A stretch of DNA of 16,098 bases from Crocinitomicaceae bacterium (GTDB lineage: Bacteria; Bacteroidota; Bacteroidia; Flavobacteriales_D; Crocinitomicaceae), in the NCBI GenBank assembly GCA_024643585.1, contig JAHEMP010000022.1, positions 1 to 16,098 of the forward strand, read 5' to 3'. Position 1 is the first letter of the stretch. Every line of letters begins with the position of its first letter. Under the pieces are notes generated by a model. That model had not been told where the DNA came from. It ran no database searches and saw only the letters and a program-made list of their open reading frames with translations. Shown one piece after another: positions 7,525-15,147 of the stretch. The translations under genes and the position numbers were made by a program.

Positions 7525-9942
7525 ATGAAATATATAATAGTACTGGGACTTTTATGTCTCTTTATGGGCAATAATTTTGCTCAAAATTTAAAAGTGATAG
7601 ACAAATCAAATCTTCAAGGAATTGAAAAGGCACAAGTCTTTAACATTCAGCAAAGTGAAACAATTTTTGTAACGGATGGAAATGGAGTTGTGGATATTTC
7701 AAAGATAGGTAAAACAGGCCTTTTGACTTTGAGACATCCTTTTTATATTGCACAAACCTATACTTATGATCAATTGAAAGAAATGGATTTTTCCGTTTCC
7801 ATGATTGAGAAAATGAATGACTTGGACGAGGTCGTTATTTCTGCCAGTCGTTTCGAAGAAAAGAAAAAGGACGTCGTACAAAAGATTCAAGTTGTGCGCT
7901 CTTCAGATTTGAAACAAATGAATCAAACTTCTACAGCCGATGTTTTGGCGCAAACGGGAAATATACACGTTCAAAAAAGCCAGCAAGGAGGAGGTTCACC
8001 TGTAATAAGGGGATTTGAAACGAATCGTGTTTTACTTGTGGTGGATGGTGTTCGAATGAACAATGCCATTTATCGAGGTGGACATTTGCAAAATGTGATA
8101 ACTATAGATAATTCTGTGTTGGATAGGGTAGAAGTGGCCTTTGGGCCAAGTGCCGTTGTGTATGGATCCGACGCGCTTGGGGGTGTAATGCACTTTTATA
8201 CTAAAGATCCAACTTTGTCATCAACGGATGCTGCACTAGTAAAAGCAAATGCTTATGGTCGTTATTTTTCAGCAGCAAACGGTTATGCTGTCCATAGCGA
8301 TGTTTCCATTGCCAAGAGAAGATTTGGTTCTTTGACAGCTTTTACTGTTTCTAAGTTTGGCGATTTAAAACAAGGGGCGAATCGTTCAAGTAAGTATCCT
8401 GATTTTGGAAAGAGACCGTGGTACGTTCAAAGAATTGATGGTGTGGACAGCATGATTCAAAATAAAAACCAAAATATTCAAGTCGGTTCAGGATATGAAC
8501 AATTGGATTTGATGCAAAAATTCACTTTTATCTCGACAGTAGATGTGAAACACACTTTGAATTTACAATACAGCACATCGAATGATGTACCCCGATATGA
8601 TCGATTGACGCAAGAAAGTGGTTCCAGTCCAAAGTTTGCCGAATGGTATTATGGGCCTCAGAAAAGATTGTTCGTGAGTTATAAGCTGGATCTGACAAAG
8701 AAAACGAAGTTGTACGATAATGCAAGGTTGGTGTTCGGTTATCAGAATATAGAGGAGAGCCGAATGGACAGACGGTACAAAAAAGACATTCTTAATAATA
8801 GAGTAGAAAAACTAAACATTGCTTCTGTGAATGTTGATTTTGAAAAGCAATTGGGCAAAAGCGAATTTCGATATGGTTTAGAAGGATATACCAATTTGGT
8901 AAATTCAACAGCTTTTGCTGAGAACATCGTTTTGGGTACGCGAGCTCCATTAGACACGAGGTATCCAGATGGTGGTTCTCAGATGTCAGGTTTAGCGGCG
9001 TATGCAACAAATACACTTGAATTCGGAAAAACAAAAGGTCGCTGGATTATGAACACAGGTTTACGTTATTCTTTTGTTGATTTAAAGGCGAAATTTAAAG
9101 ACCAAACCTTCTTTCCGTTTCCGTTTTCTTCCATTGAACAGCAGCATAATAACTTAACCGGAAATCTTGGTCTAATTTTTAATCCAGGCAAAGGGTTTAG
9201 AATTACTGGGAATTTTTCAACAGGATTTAGGGCTCCAAACGTGGATGATTTGTCCAAAGTTTTTGAATCTGTTCAAGGAACAGTGATTGTTCCCAACCCA
9301 AATCTAAAGGCAGAATATTCGTATAACGGAGAATTGGGAGTGTCTAAATCATTTAATGACAAGGCCGTTCTTTCGATTTTAGGATACTATACGCAATTGA
9401 ATAATTTGATTTATACCCAAAAAAGTCAATTTAACGGATTGGATTCAATAATCTATGACGGTCAATTAAGTCAGGTTATATCTCCAACAAATGCGGGTTC
9501 GGCATACATTTATGGCCTTGAAGGCGGTTTAACAGGAAATATAACTTCCTTTCTTTCTGTATTTGGAACATTGAATTATACCTATGGTAGAATAAAAACA
9601 GATACGACGGATTATCCTATGGATCATATTGCGCCTCTTTTTGGACGTTTTGGATTAACTTATTCCATGAAACGTTTCAAAGCCGAGTTGTTTTCAAATT
9701 TCGCAGGCGCCAAATTATTGAAAGATTACAACCTCTTGGGTGAGGATAATTTTGATTATGCTACAATAGACGGAATGCCTGCTTGGTATACAGTAAATAC
9801 ACGTTTGAATTATCAGTTCAATAAATGGTTTGGATTGCAGGTCGCATGTGAGAATATTTTAGATCAGAATTACCGCACATTTGCATCCAATATTTCTGCA
9901 CCAGGCAGAAATTTCATTGTGACTTTGCGATACAATTATTAG
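7525..9942 (+). CDS. TonB-dependent outer-membrane receptor, heme/iron type
   Basis: A 22-strand barrel receptor of 805 residues that imports a bound ligand using TonB-ExbBD energy. Residues 1-19 are a signal peptide (ending NNFA, then Q20). Residues 21-95 form a short beta domain like the carboxypeptidase-regulatory extension typical of Bacteroidota receptors. A TonB-box-like LDEVVISASR lies at 100-109. The plug spans about 115-225, with PVIRGFETNRVLLVVDGVRM at 159-178 and GPSAVVYGSDALGG at 207-220. The barrel has SNDVPRYDRLT at 352-362 and carries FRAP (568-571) and NPNL (591-594), two boxes known from heme/hemoglobin receptors such as HmuR and HemR. The chain ends in alternating aromatics (FIVTLRYNY), as barrels do. 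Heme or iron-complex uptake is the best guess. No histidine lies between FRAP and NPNL, so heme itself is uncertain. The unknown membrane protein upstream is probably co-transcribed. Confidence 0.92.
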   Translation: MKYIIVLGLLCLFMGNNFAQNLKVIDKSNLQGIEKAQVFNIQQSETIFVTDGNGVVDISKIGKTGLLTLRHPFYIAQTYTYDQLKEMDFSVSMIEKMNDLDEVVISASRFEEKKKDVVQKIQVVRSSDLKQMNQTSTADVLAQTGNIHVQKSQQGGGSPVIRGFETNRVLLVVDGVRMNNAIYRGGHLQNVITIDNSVLDRVEVAFGPSAVVYGSDALGGVMHFYTKDPTLSSTDAALVKANAYGRYFSAANGYAVHSDVSIAKRRFGSLTAFTVSKFGDLKQGANRSSKYPDFGKRPWYVQRIDGVDSMIQNKNQNIQVGSGYEQLDLMQKFTFISTVDVKHTLNLQYSTSNDVPRYDRLTQESGSSPKFAEWYYGPQKRLFVSYKLDLTKKTKLYDNARLVFGYQNIEESRMDRRYKKDILNNRVEKLNIASVNVDFEKQLGKSEFRYGLEGYTNLVNSTAFAENIVLGTRAPLDTRYPDGGSQMSGLAAYATNTLEFGKTKGRWIMNTGLRYSFVDLKAKFKDQTFFPFPFSSIEQQHNNLTGNLGLIFNPGKGFRITGNFSTGFRAPNVDDLSKVFESVQGTVIVPNPNLKAEYSYNGELGVSKSFNDKAVLSILGYYTQLNNLIYTQKSQFNGLDSIIYDGQLSQVISPTNAGSAYIYGLEGGLTGNITSFLSVFGTLNYTYGRIKTDTTDYPMDHIAPLFGRFGLTYSMKRFKAELFSNFAGAKLLKDYNLLGEDNFDYATIDGMPAWYTVNTRLNYQFNKWFGLQVACENILDQNYRTFASNISAPGRNFIVTLRYNY

Positions 9943-9956
9943 AAGAACAAGAATTT

Positions 9957-9987
9957 AAAGGGACGAGATATTTATCTTGTCCCTTTT
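9957..9987. terminator. Bidirectional terminator between TonB receptor and cysteine desulfurase
   Basis: A 13-pair stem (9957-9969 with 9974-9986, one G-U wobble) closes a four-base loop. AAA at the left edge and TTTT at the right edge let it serve both convergent genes. Confidence 0.9.
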
Positions 9988-9994
9988 ATTATAA

Positions 9995-11134
9995 CTATAC
10001 AAGCACTCCTTGATAAATTTCCTTTAGAACTTTAATTGTAAAGTCTATTTCCTCTTTAGTGGTATATCTTGAAAATGAAAAACGCGCATTAGGTTTTTCG
10101 GAAGGAGCATTAATCCCAGCAAGTACGTGAGATCCTTGAACTGCTCCAGAAGAGCAAGCGCTACCGCCACTGCACGCGATTCCTTTCAAATCCAATGTAA
10201 AAAGCAACAATCCTGATTTGTCGGTTTTTGGTAAACAAACATTTAATACAGTATATAAACTTTTGTCAGGATCAATTTCACCATGAAAGGATATTTCTGG
10301 GATCGCTTTTGTAAGGCTTTCAATCATATAAGATTTGAGACTTTGCACATATTTTTGATGTTCTGACACATCTTCATACGCTAAATCAAATGCTTTCGAT
10401 AACCCAACGATTCCACTTGTGTTTTCTGTTCCTCCTCGCAATCCTCTTTCCTGAGCGCCCCCATGAATAATGGAGTGTACCTTAACATTTTTATTTATAT
10501 ACAAAAATCCTACACCTTTTGGTCCATGAAATTTATGTGCAGCACAAGTTATGAAATCAATATCCAATTCACTCAAATCAAACGAATAGTGTCCCATCGT
10601 TTGAACGGTATCGGAATGGAAATAGGCTCCATATTCTCTACAAATTAACGACACTTCTTTTAAAGGCAAAAGTGTTGCAATTTCATTGTTGGCATGCATT
10701 AGAGAAACCAAAGTCGGTTTTCTATCAGAAAGTATAGCCTTCAAATGATTCAAATCAACGTTACCTTTATTGTCTATATCCACATATACGAGTTCGACAT
10801 TTTTGGCTTTGGCAGCCGATTCAGCGGTATGTCCAACAGCATGATGTTCAATTCTGCTTGTTACAATACGTTTTACGCCGAGCGAATCAATGGACTCTTG
10901 AATAGCCATATTATCTGCTTCAGTTCCACCGGATGTAAAAATGATTTCACTCGGTTGACATTTAATATGTTTGGCGATATTTCTTCTTGACGTTTCTATG
11001 TGCGCTTTCACTTGTCGCCCAAAAAAATGGGTAGAAGATGGATTCCCAAATTCTTCTTTAAGAATAGGAATCATTGCTTCAACAACTTCTGGAGCAACTG
11101 GTGTAGTTGCAGCATTATCAAGATAAACGTGCAT
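9995..11134 (-). CDS. Cysteine desulfurase, NifS/IscS-like
   Basis: A 379-residue PLP enzyme that removes sulfur from cysteine as a persulfide for Fe-S clusters or tRNA thiolation. Visible elements: YLDNAATTP at 4-12, GGTEADN at 69-75, HH at 97-98, HSD at 173-175, PLP lysine K201 in AHKFHGPKG, and the sulfur-carrying cysteine C327 in GSACSSG (E. coli IscS: K206 and C328). I chose ATG at 11134 although the frame is open to 11218: homologues begin right before the YLDNAATTP motif, the longer version would overlap the gene upstream by 41 bases, and a promoter box lies directly before 11134. No IscU, SufBCD or thiolase partner is adjacent, so the sulfur acceptor is unknown. All catalytic residues are present. 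Confidence 0.94.
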   Translation of the reverse strand: MHVYLDNAATTPVAPEVVEAMIPILKEEFGNPSSTHFFGRQVKAHIETSRRNIAKHIKCQPSEIIFTSGGTEADNMAIQESIDSLGVKRIVTSRIEHHAVGHTAESAAKAKNVELVYVDIDNKGNVDLNHLKAILSDRKPTLVSLMHANNEIATLLPLKEVSLICREYGAYFHSDTVQTMGHYSFDLSELDIDFITCAAHKFHGPKGVGFLYINKNVKVHSIIHGGAQERGLRGGTENTSGIVGLSKAFDLAYEDVSEHQKYVQSLKSYMIESLTKAIPEISFHGEIDPDKSLYTVLNVCLPKTDKSGLLLFTLDLKGIACSGGSACSSGAVQGSHVLAGINAPSEKPNARFSFSRYTTKEEIDFTIKVLKEIYQGVLV

Positions 11135-11150
11135 GTATTTTAATTTTCGA

Positions 11151-11158
11151 CAAAGATA
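11151..11158 (-). promoter_or_regulatory. Promoter -7 box for the cysteine desulfurase gene
   Basis: The minus strand reads TATCTTTG, an exact match to TAnnTTTG, 16 bases before the ATG at 11134. No TTG is seen 17-23 bases upstream. It favours the shorter reading of the desulfurase. Confidence 0.5.
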
Positions 11159-11177
11159 GTTAAAAGCAAAGATTTGG

Positions 11178-11681
11178 TTAATCTTTACCCAGTATTCTGC
11201 GAAAATCTTCCTTTCCAATTGGAATTCTCTTTAAATTATTAAGCATCATGATTGATCGTTCAAGTCTCTTATCGCTCGATTTAACTTGAAGGGTATAATA
11301 CAACATATACCGTTGAAGGCCTTTTTTTAATTTCAAAAATCGTTCCTCGGCTTCCGAATCATTCTGCAATACCGCTTCAAACTCTGTAGCCATTTCCATG
11401 CCGTACTCAGAATTGTCTGGTTGAATGGTAACATTAACTTTCTCTCCAAAGTGAACTCCTAGTTTTTTCATTCTGGCAGTTGAAAGGGTTATATAACCTT
11501 CACCTTCTCCCAAGGCTACAATTCCACCCTGCCATTTCAAAGTATTGTTGATTTCAACCCAAACTCTTTTGTTGAATTTTTTTAGCAAATCCATTATTTC
11601 TGGTGTTAGACAGATATAATGCAGATTTAGATCATTTTTATGATGAATTAAGCTAGTAAAACAAACTTCCTCATTTTCCAT
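11178..11681 (-). CDS. DUF1905 / YdeI (OmdA)-like protein
   Basis: A 167-residue cytosolic-looking protein without signal peptide or membrane segment. Residues 5-95 match the small beta-barrel DUF1905 domain (VWVEINNTLKWQGGIVALGE at 40-59, ITLSTARMKKLGVHFGEKVN at 64-83). Residues 100-150 match the helical YdeI/OmpD-associated type (a variant of the Ala-rich FEAVLQNDSEAEERF..GLQRYMLYY pattern, followed by K..DKRLERSI). Both families are widespread and functionally vague: YdeI has been tied to stress or antimicrobial-peptide tolerance in enteric bacteria, which cannot be transferred safely. It begins 9 bases after the stop of the VWA gene on the same strand, so co-transcription is very likely. 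Recognition rests on pattern memory. Confidence 0.75.
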   Translation of the reverse strand: MENEEVCFTSLIHHKNDLNLHYICLTPEIMDLLKKFNKRVWVEINNTLKWQGGIVALGEGEGYITLSTARMKKLGVHFGEKVNVTIQPDNSEYGMEMATEFEAVLQNDSEAEERFLKLKKGLQRYMLYYTLQVKSSDKRLERSIMMLNNLKRIPIGKEDFRRILGKD

Positions 11682-11690
11682 GATTTGAAG

Positions 11691-12833
11691 TTACTTTTTC
11701 TCTTTCGTATATCCAATTTTCAAAGCTTTGGTTTCGATGCTTTTATTCACGGATGTACCAAAATCGTCCTGAACAATTTGCGTATTTTTTTTCATTTCCG
11801 ATTGGATGAATTTTTCTCTTTCTGTGGCCATTATCGTCACTTGATTTTGAAGTTTTTTTCGTTCAATCGATTTTTCCTTTACCAATTTTTCTTTTTGTTC
11901 GACAGTTAGCCCTCTGAATTCTTTTGGCAGTTCTTCGTCTTTAACTTTCGTAAAATCTACTTTTCCTTTCTCTGATGCATCGATGAGGTCCCATGAAGAA
12001 TTTTCGTAATTTGATTTGGATTTAACGATTGTACGTTCTGTCTTACTCGAAGGAGATAAATTTTCTGCTTTTTTATCCTGCTCAATTTGTAATTCTTTTC
12101 TAGATTCTCCTTTAATTCCGTAACCATAATAGGTTTTATTGATTGAATCGTTTAAAGAATTAATGGTATCATCATAAGGCGTTTTTACCACTTGAATGCT
12201 CTTGTTTGCGTCAATGTGAAAGTAATCTCCACCGCCAAGTTGAGCGCCTTCGTACCAAAAATGACGAACGCCTGTTTGATAGTCGCCACAATGAATAGTA
12301 TTTACATATATTTCTCGTTCTAGCGCTTTGGGACAAATAACCTTGTAGTCAATTGGGCCCTGGTTGAAAGGTTCATTTCCAGCAATATAGATCATTTTTA
12401 AATCTTCTGGGCTTGTCGACCAATTCAATTCTTCCAATGAACTCGAAATCACAGCTGCGCAATATTCAGATCCGCCATTGGTTGTAATTGCAAACAATTG
12501 TTCTGAAATCAAATCTAGATCTGCGCTCAAGGGAACGAGTTGTTTAATGAAATTATTGGAACTTGGATGACTATCATTTCCATAGGAATACAAAGCTATT
12601 TCAATAATGGGTGTTGAACCTTCGTATTGCATAGTAGTCAATTCATTCACTATATTCCAAATCCTGGATTTTGCTTGAGAAAGAAGTCCATTCATACTTC
12701 CGGAGGCATCAAAAAGTATGGCCATTTGAATTTTTCGTTGATTCTGAGGGTTCTGTTCTATCGAATTATCTTGGGCGTTTGAATAAGTTGATGCAAAAAA
12801 GCCAAATGCTAGGGTCAAAAATATTTTTTTCAT
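11691..12833 (-). CDS. Secreted von Willebrand factor A (VWA) domain protein
   Basis: 380 residues. Residues 1-20 are a signal peptide (MKKIFLTLAFGFFASTYSNA, then Q), which is why ATG 12833 is preferred over the upstream ATG at 12857 that would add eight residues before it. The VWA domain covers about 36-220 and opens with the metal-site motif DASGSM (D42, S44, S46). The usual later MIDAS threonine and aspartate are not obvious: the corresponding stretches read TTNGGSEYCAAVI (118-130) and IYIAGNEPFNQGP (148-160). Residues 285-380 are charged and helical (VDFTKVKDEELPKEFRGLT, then Lys/Glu-rich), probably a coiled coil. VWA domains bind proteins, often through a metal ion; the partner is unknown. 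Location is periplasmic or surface by inference. A gene for a DUF1905/YdeI-like protein follows 9 bases later. It is divergent from the beta-lactamase gene. Confidence 0.88.
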   Translation of the reverse strand: MKKIFLTLAFGFFASTYSNAQDNSIEQNPQNQRKIQMAILFDASGSMNGLLSQAKSRIWNIVNELTTMQYEGSTPIIEIALYSYGNDSHPSSNNFIKQLVPLSADLDLISEQLFAITTNGGSEYCAAVISSSLEELNWSTSPEDLKMIYIAGNEPFNQGPIDYKVICPKALEREIYVNTIHCGDYQTGVRHFWYEGAQLGGGDYFHIDANKSIQVVKTPYDDTINSLNDSINKTYYGYGIKGESRKELQIEQDKKAENLSPSSKTERTIVKSKSNYENSSWDLIDASEKGKVDFTKVKDEELPKEFRGLTVEQKEKLVKEKSIERKKLQNQVTIMATEREKFIQSEMKKNTQIVQDDFGTSVNKSIETKALKIGYTKEKK

Positions 12834-12850
12834 GGTCTTTATTTTCTTGC

Positions 12851-12865
12851 AGTACAACTAGTACT
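12851..12865. repeat. Short inverted repeat in the VWA / beta-lactamase intergenic region
   Basis: AGTAC (12851-12855) and GTACT (12861-12865) are perfect inverted arms with a five-base spacer, inside the 78-base gap between two divergent starts. It may be an operator half-site pair, but arms this short often occur by chance. Confidence 0.25.
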
Positions 12866-12911
12866 AAGAATGGTTCAAAAGCAGTATATTCGCAAGTAAA
12901 AAATTCTTTGT

Positions 12912-13745
12912 ATGCGTTTAATTATCTCCCTACTTTTTTTCTCCATCTTAAATTCTTGTTCGATTTCTAAAAATATTCCGAATACCTACACTAGAAAAGA
13001 CGAACCGGTTAAATTTCAAATCATTGATTTGAAGGATTTGTTCGAGGGTCAAAACCTTTACGGACAAATTTTAATCTATGATGAAGCTAGTAATCAATAC
13101 ACAAGTAGTGATTTTGAAGTTGCTAAAACCAAGTTTACGCCTGCTTCAACGTTTAAAATTCCCAACACCCTTGTTGGCCTTGAAACAGGGATTATTGACA
13201 TTAACTACGTCTTTAAATACGATGGTGGTGAGAGAATGTTGGAGGCCTGGAAGAAAGACCTAACACTGAGGGAGGCATTTCAAACATCTTGCGTTCCTTG
13301 CTATCAAGAACTTGCTCGTAAAGTTGGTGTAGAAAAAATGAGAACTGTTTTGGATAGTGTTAAATATCCGGGAATGATTTTTGACAATTCTACCTTGGAT
13401 AATTTTTGGCTAATTGGCGAATCTGAGATTTCACCTTTGGAACAAGTCGACTTTTTAAGACGTTTTGCTACAAAACAATTTCCACTGAACGAAGGCACTA
13501 TGGAGTCCCTTAAATACGTTATGGCTGCAGATACCACCGCAAAAGGTATTATGTATGCCAAAACAGGGTTGGGTGAGAGTGAGGGTAAATATTTAGGTTG
13601 GTATGTCGGTTACATTCAAAAACCTAAAAATAGAATCTACTTTGCAACAGTGATACGTCCAATTAATGATTATGACCGCAATGTGTTTATGGCAGAGCGT
13701 AAAGCACTAACTTATAATGTATTAAAAACTTTGGGGTTTTGGTAG
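12912..13745 (+). CDS. Class D (OXA-type) beta-lactamase lipoprotein
   Basis: A 277-residue serine beta-lactamase of the penicillin-binding fold, hydrolysing beta-lactam rings outside the inner membrane. Residues 1-16 form a lipoprotein signal with lipobox LNSC (C16), so it is probably anchored to a membrane. Catalytic motifs: STFK at 79-82 (S79 nucleophile, K82 the carbamylated base in this class), SCV at 126-128 (the SxV motif), KTG at 217-219, and GWYVGYI at 229-235 after it. FWLIGESEIS..EQVDFL near 165-181 aligns with the FWLEGxLxIS region of OXA enzymes. The third motif, normally YGN, reads YPG at 152-154. Lack of a membrane-spanning sensor part argues against BlaR1. The gene is divergent from the VWA gene and ends one base from the convergent TolC-type gene. 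Enzyme identity is firm; substrate range is unknown. Confidence 0.9.
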   Translation: MRLIISLLFFSILNSCSISKNIPNTYTRKDEPVKFQIIDLKDLFEGQNLYGQILIYDEASNQYTSSDFEVAKTKFTPASTFKIPNTLVGLETGIIDINYVFKYDGGERMLEAWKKDLTLREAFQTSCVPCYQELARKVGVEKMRTVLDSVKYPGMIFDNSTLDNFWLIGESEISPLEQVDFLRRFATKQFPLNEGTMESLKYVMAADTTAKGIMYAKTGLGESEGKYLGWYVGYIQKPKNRIYFATVIRPINDYDRNVFMAERKALTYNVLKTLGFW

Positions 13746-13746
13746 G

Positions 13747-15147
13747 CTATTTTAATATTCCCAATGCAAATTCTAAATTCAATTTAGATTTTAGATTTTC
13801 AGCCAAAGCATCAATAAGTTTAGTTTGAGCATCGATGTAGCTAATTTCTCGATAGTTTACCAAGAAAAGAGAACTTTCACCATTGTCAAATAAGGTTTGC
13901 TCTCCAAGAACCAACTTTTCATAATCCTCCACTGTTCGATTAAAAATGTTGATTTGAGCGTAGGTCGTTTTCCAACTATTTATGGCCATGTTCGCCTTGT
14001 ATTCGACTAATTCAGTCTTAAAGTCCAAGTCATTTCGCATTTCTCTCAATTGCACGTCGTTTAGTCTGAGTTCACCTCGGGCTTTCCTCACGAACAATGG
14101 AAAGGCTAAAGATGCTCCCCAATTGTAATTGTTTATAGAATATTCTGTAAAAGGATTTCCAGCCACCGGTTGACTTAGAGCGTTGTATTTTAAATCCAAT
14201 TTTGGTTTGAGATTTTCTCTGTTTAATCGGTACTCAACTTGTTTAAAGTCAATTTTATATTGGTATCCGAGTATATCAGGATGTTGTGATTTTAGGCTAT
14301 CCATTTTTTCAACATAACCGATGTCAAACGGCATAGGAGCTAAGTTTAAACGGTTTGAAGGTATTGAATTGGGATTTAATTCCAGAGGGATGTAATTTTC
14401 AGCCCACAAATAGACAGATAATAACTCTTGGCTATTTTGTAGTTCCATCAGCGATTGTTGCAATTGAAATTCTCGAGTTTGAACTTGAATACCAGCCTCT
14501 AAAGTGTCAAAAGCAGGTTTATCGCCAAAAATTACACTTTGTTGCACTCCTTCGAATCTCGTTTGTGCCAAAATCAATGCTTCTTGATAGACCTGATATT
14601 TATTATAAGCTTTGAACCAATCGTAATAAGCCTTACCAGCTTCGTATATGAGCTCATTAAGAATTCTTCGCTGTTCGACCAACGAACTTTGATTGTATAT
14701 TTTTGCTTGTTTTAGATCAGCACGCCGCTGGTCAATAAATAAGCCTTTACCAAGTGGAACCGAAATTCCTGCATACCACAAGCCATCATCTGGTGTATAA
14801 TTTTGAGGGTTTAATCGATCTCCGTCTGTATATTGATATCCGCTCTGTATTTGAATTCCAAACCAAGTCGGTATTTGGAGGTTGGCGTCCATTACATTAT
14901 AATATTTGGAGCCATCGTAGTACTTTTGATTAACGTCGCCCTGTAAAATCGGATCGAAGCCACCTTTCGACTTTAAAAGATAGGTTTGCCCTTTTTCAAC
15001 CTGTAAGTCGGCTTGTTTGGCGATCGGATGATGAGTTCTTACAACATCCATGAAATCATCGAAAGTCAAAATTACTGAAGAGTCAGTTTGTGCGACTAAA
15101 CCAAAATAGGGTCCTAGAAGAATTGTTAGAAAGAGTATTCTTTTCAT
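13747..15147 (-). CDS. TolC-family outer-membrane efflux/secretion channel
   Basis: 466 residues; residues 1-19 are a signal peptide (KRILFLTILLGPYFGLVA, then Q20). ATG 15147 is chosen over an open extension to 15228 because it begins at the signal peptide and overlaps the adaptor stop as ATGA, a classic translational coupling. Two outer-membrane-efflux repeats are seen: each opens with an HP-containing helix (THHPIAKQADLQVEKG near 38-53; SQHPDILGYQYKID near 268-281), followed by beta strands (GISVPLGKG at 128-136; GASLAFPLFVRKARGEL at 334-350) and long helices. TolC channels form a trimeric tunnel through the outer membrane and work with a HlyD-type adaptor and an inner-membrane pump. The preceding gene supplies the adaptor. 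The pump is not in the window. Confidence 0.9.
   Translation of the reverse strand: MKRILFLTILLGPYFGLVAQTDSSVILTFDDFMDVVRTHHPIAKQADLQVEKGQTYLLKSKGGFDPILQGDVNQKYYDGSKYYNVMDANLQIPTWFGIQIQSGYQYTDGDRLNPQNYTPDDGLWYAGISVPLGKGLFIDQRRADLKQAKIYNQSSLVEQRRILNELIYEAGKAYYDWFKAYNKYQVYQEALILAQTRFEGVQQSVIFGDKPAFDTLEAGIQVQTREFQLQQSLMELQNSQELLSVYLWAENYIPLELNPNSIPSNRLNLAPMPFDIGYVEKMDSLKSQHPDILGYQYKIDFKQVEYRLNRENLKPKLDLKYNALSQPVAGNPFTEYSINNYNWGASLAFPLFVRKARGELRLNDVQLREMRNDLDFKTELVEYKANMAINSWKTTYAQINIFNRTVEDYEKLVLGEQTLFDNGESSLFLVNYREISYIDAQTKLIDALAENLKSKLNLEFALGILK

Noticed and set aside
11135..11218. N-terminal extension of the cysteine desulfurase by 28 residues
   Set aside because: It would overlap the upstream gene by 41 bases, has no homologous look, and a promoter box lies within it.
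12834..12857. Eight-residue longer start for the VWA protein
   Set aside because: The extra residues would precede a normal signal peptide starting at the MKK methionine.
13731..13764. TTGGG / CCCAA inverted arms at the convergent stops
   Set aside because: The five-base arms are separated by 24 bases and lack a T tract, so they do not make a credible terminator.
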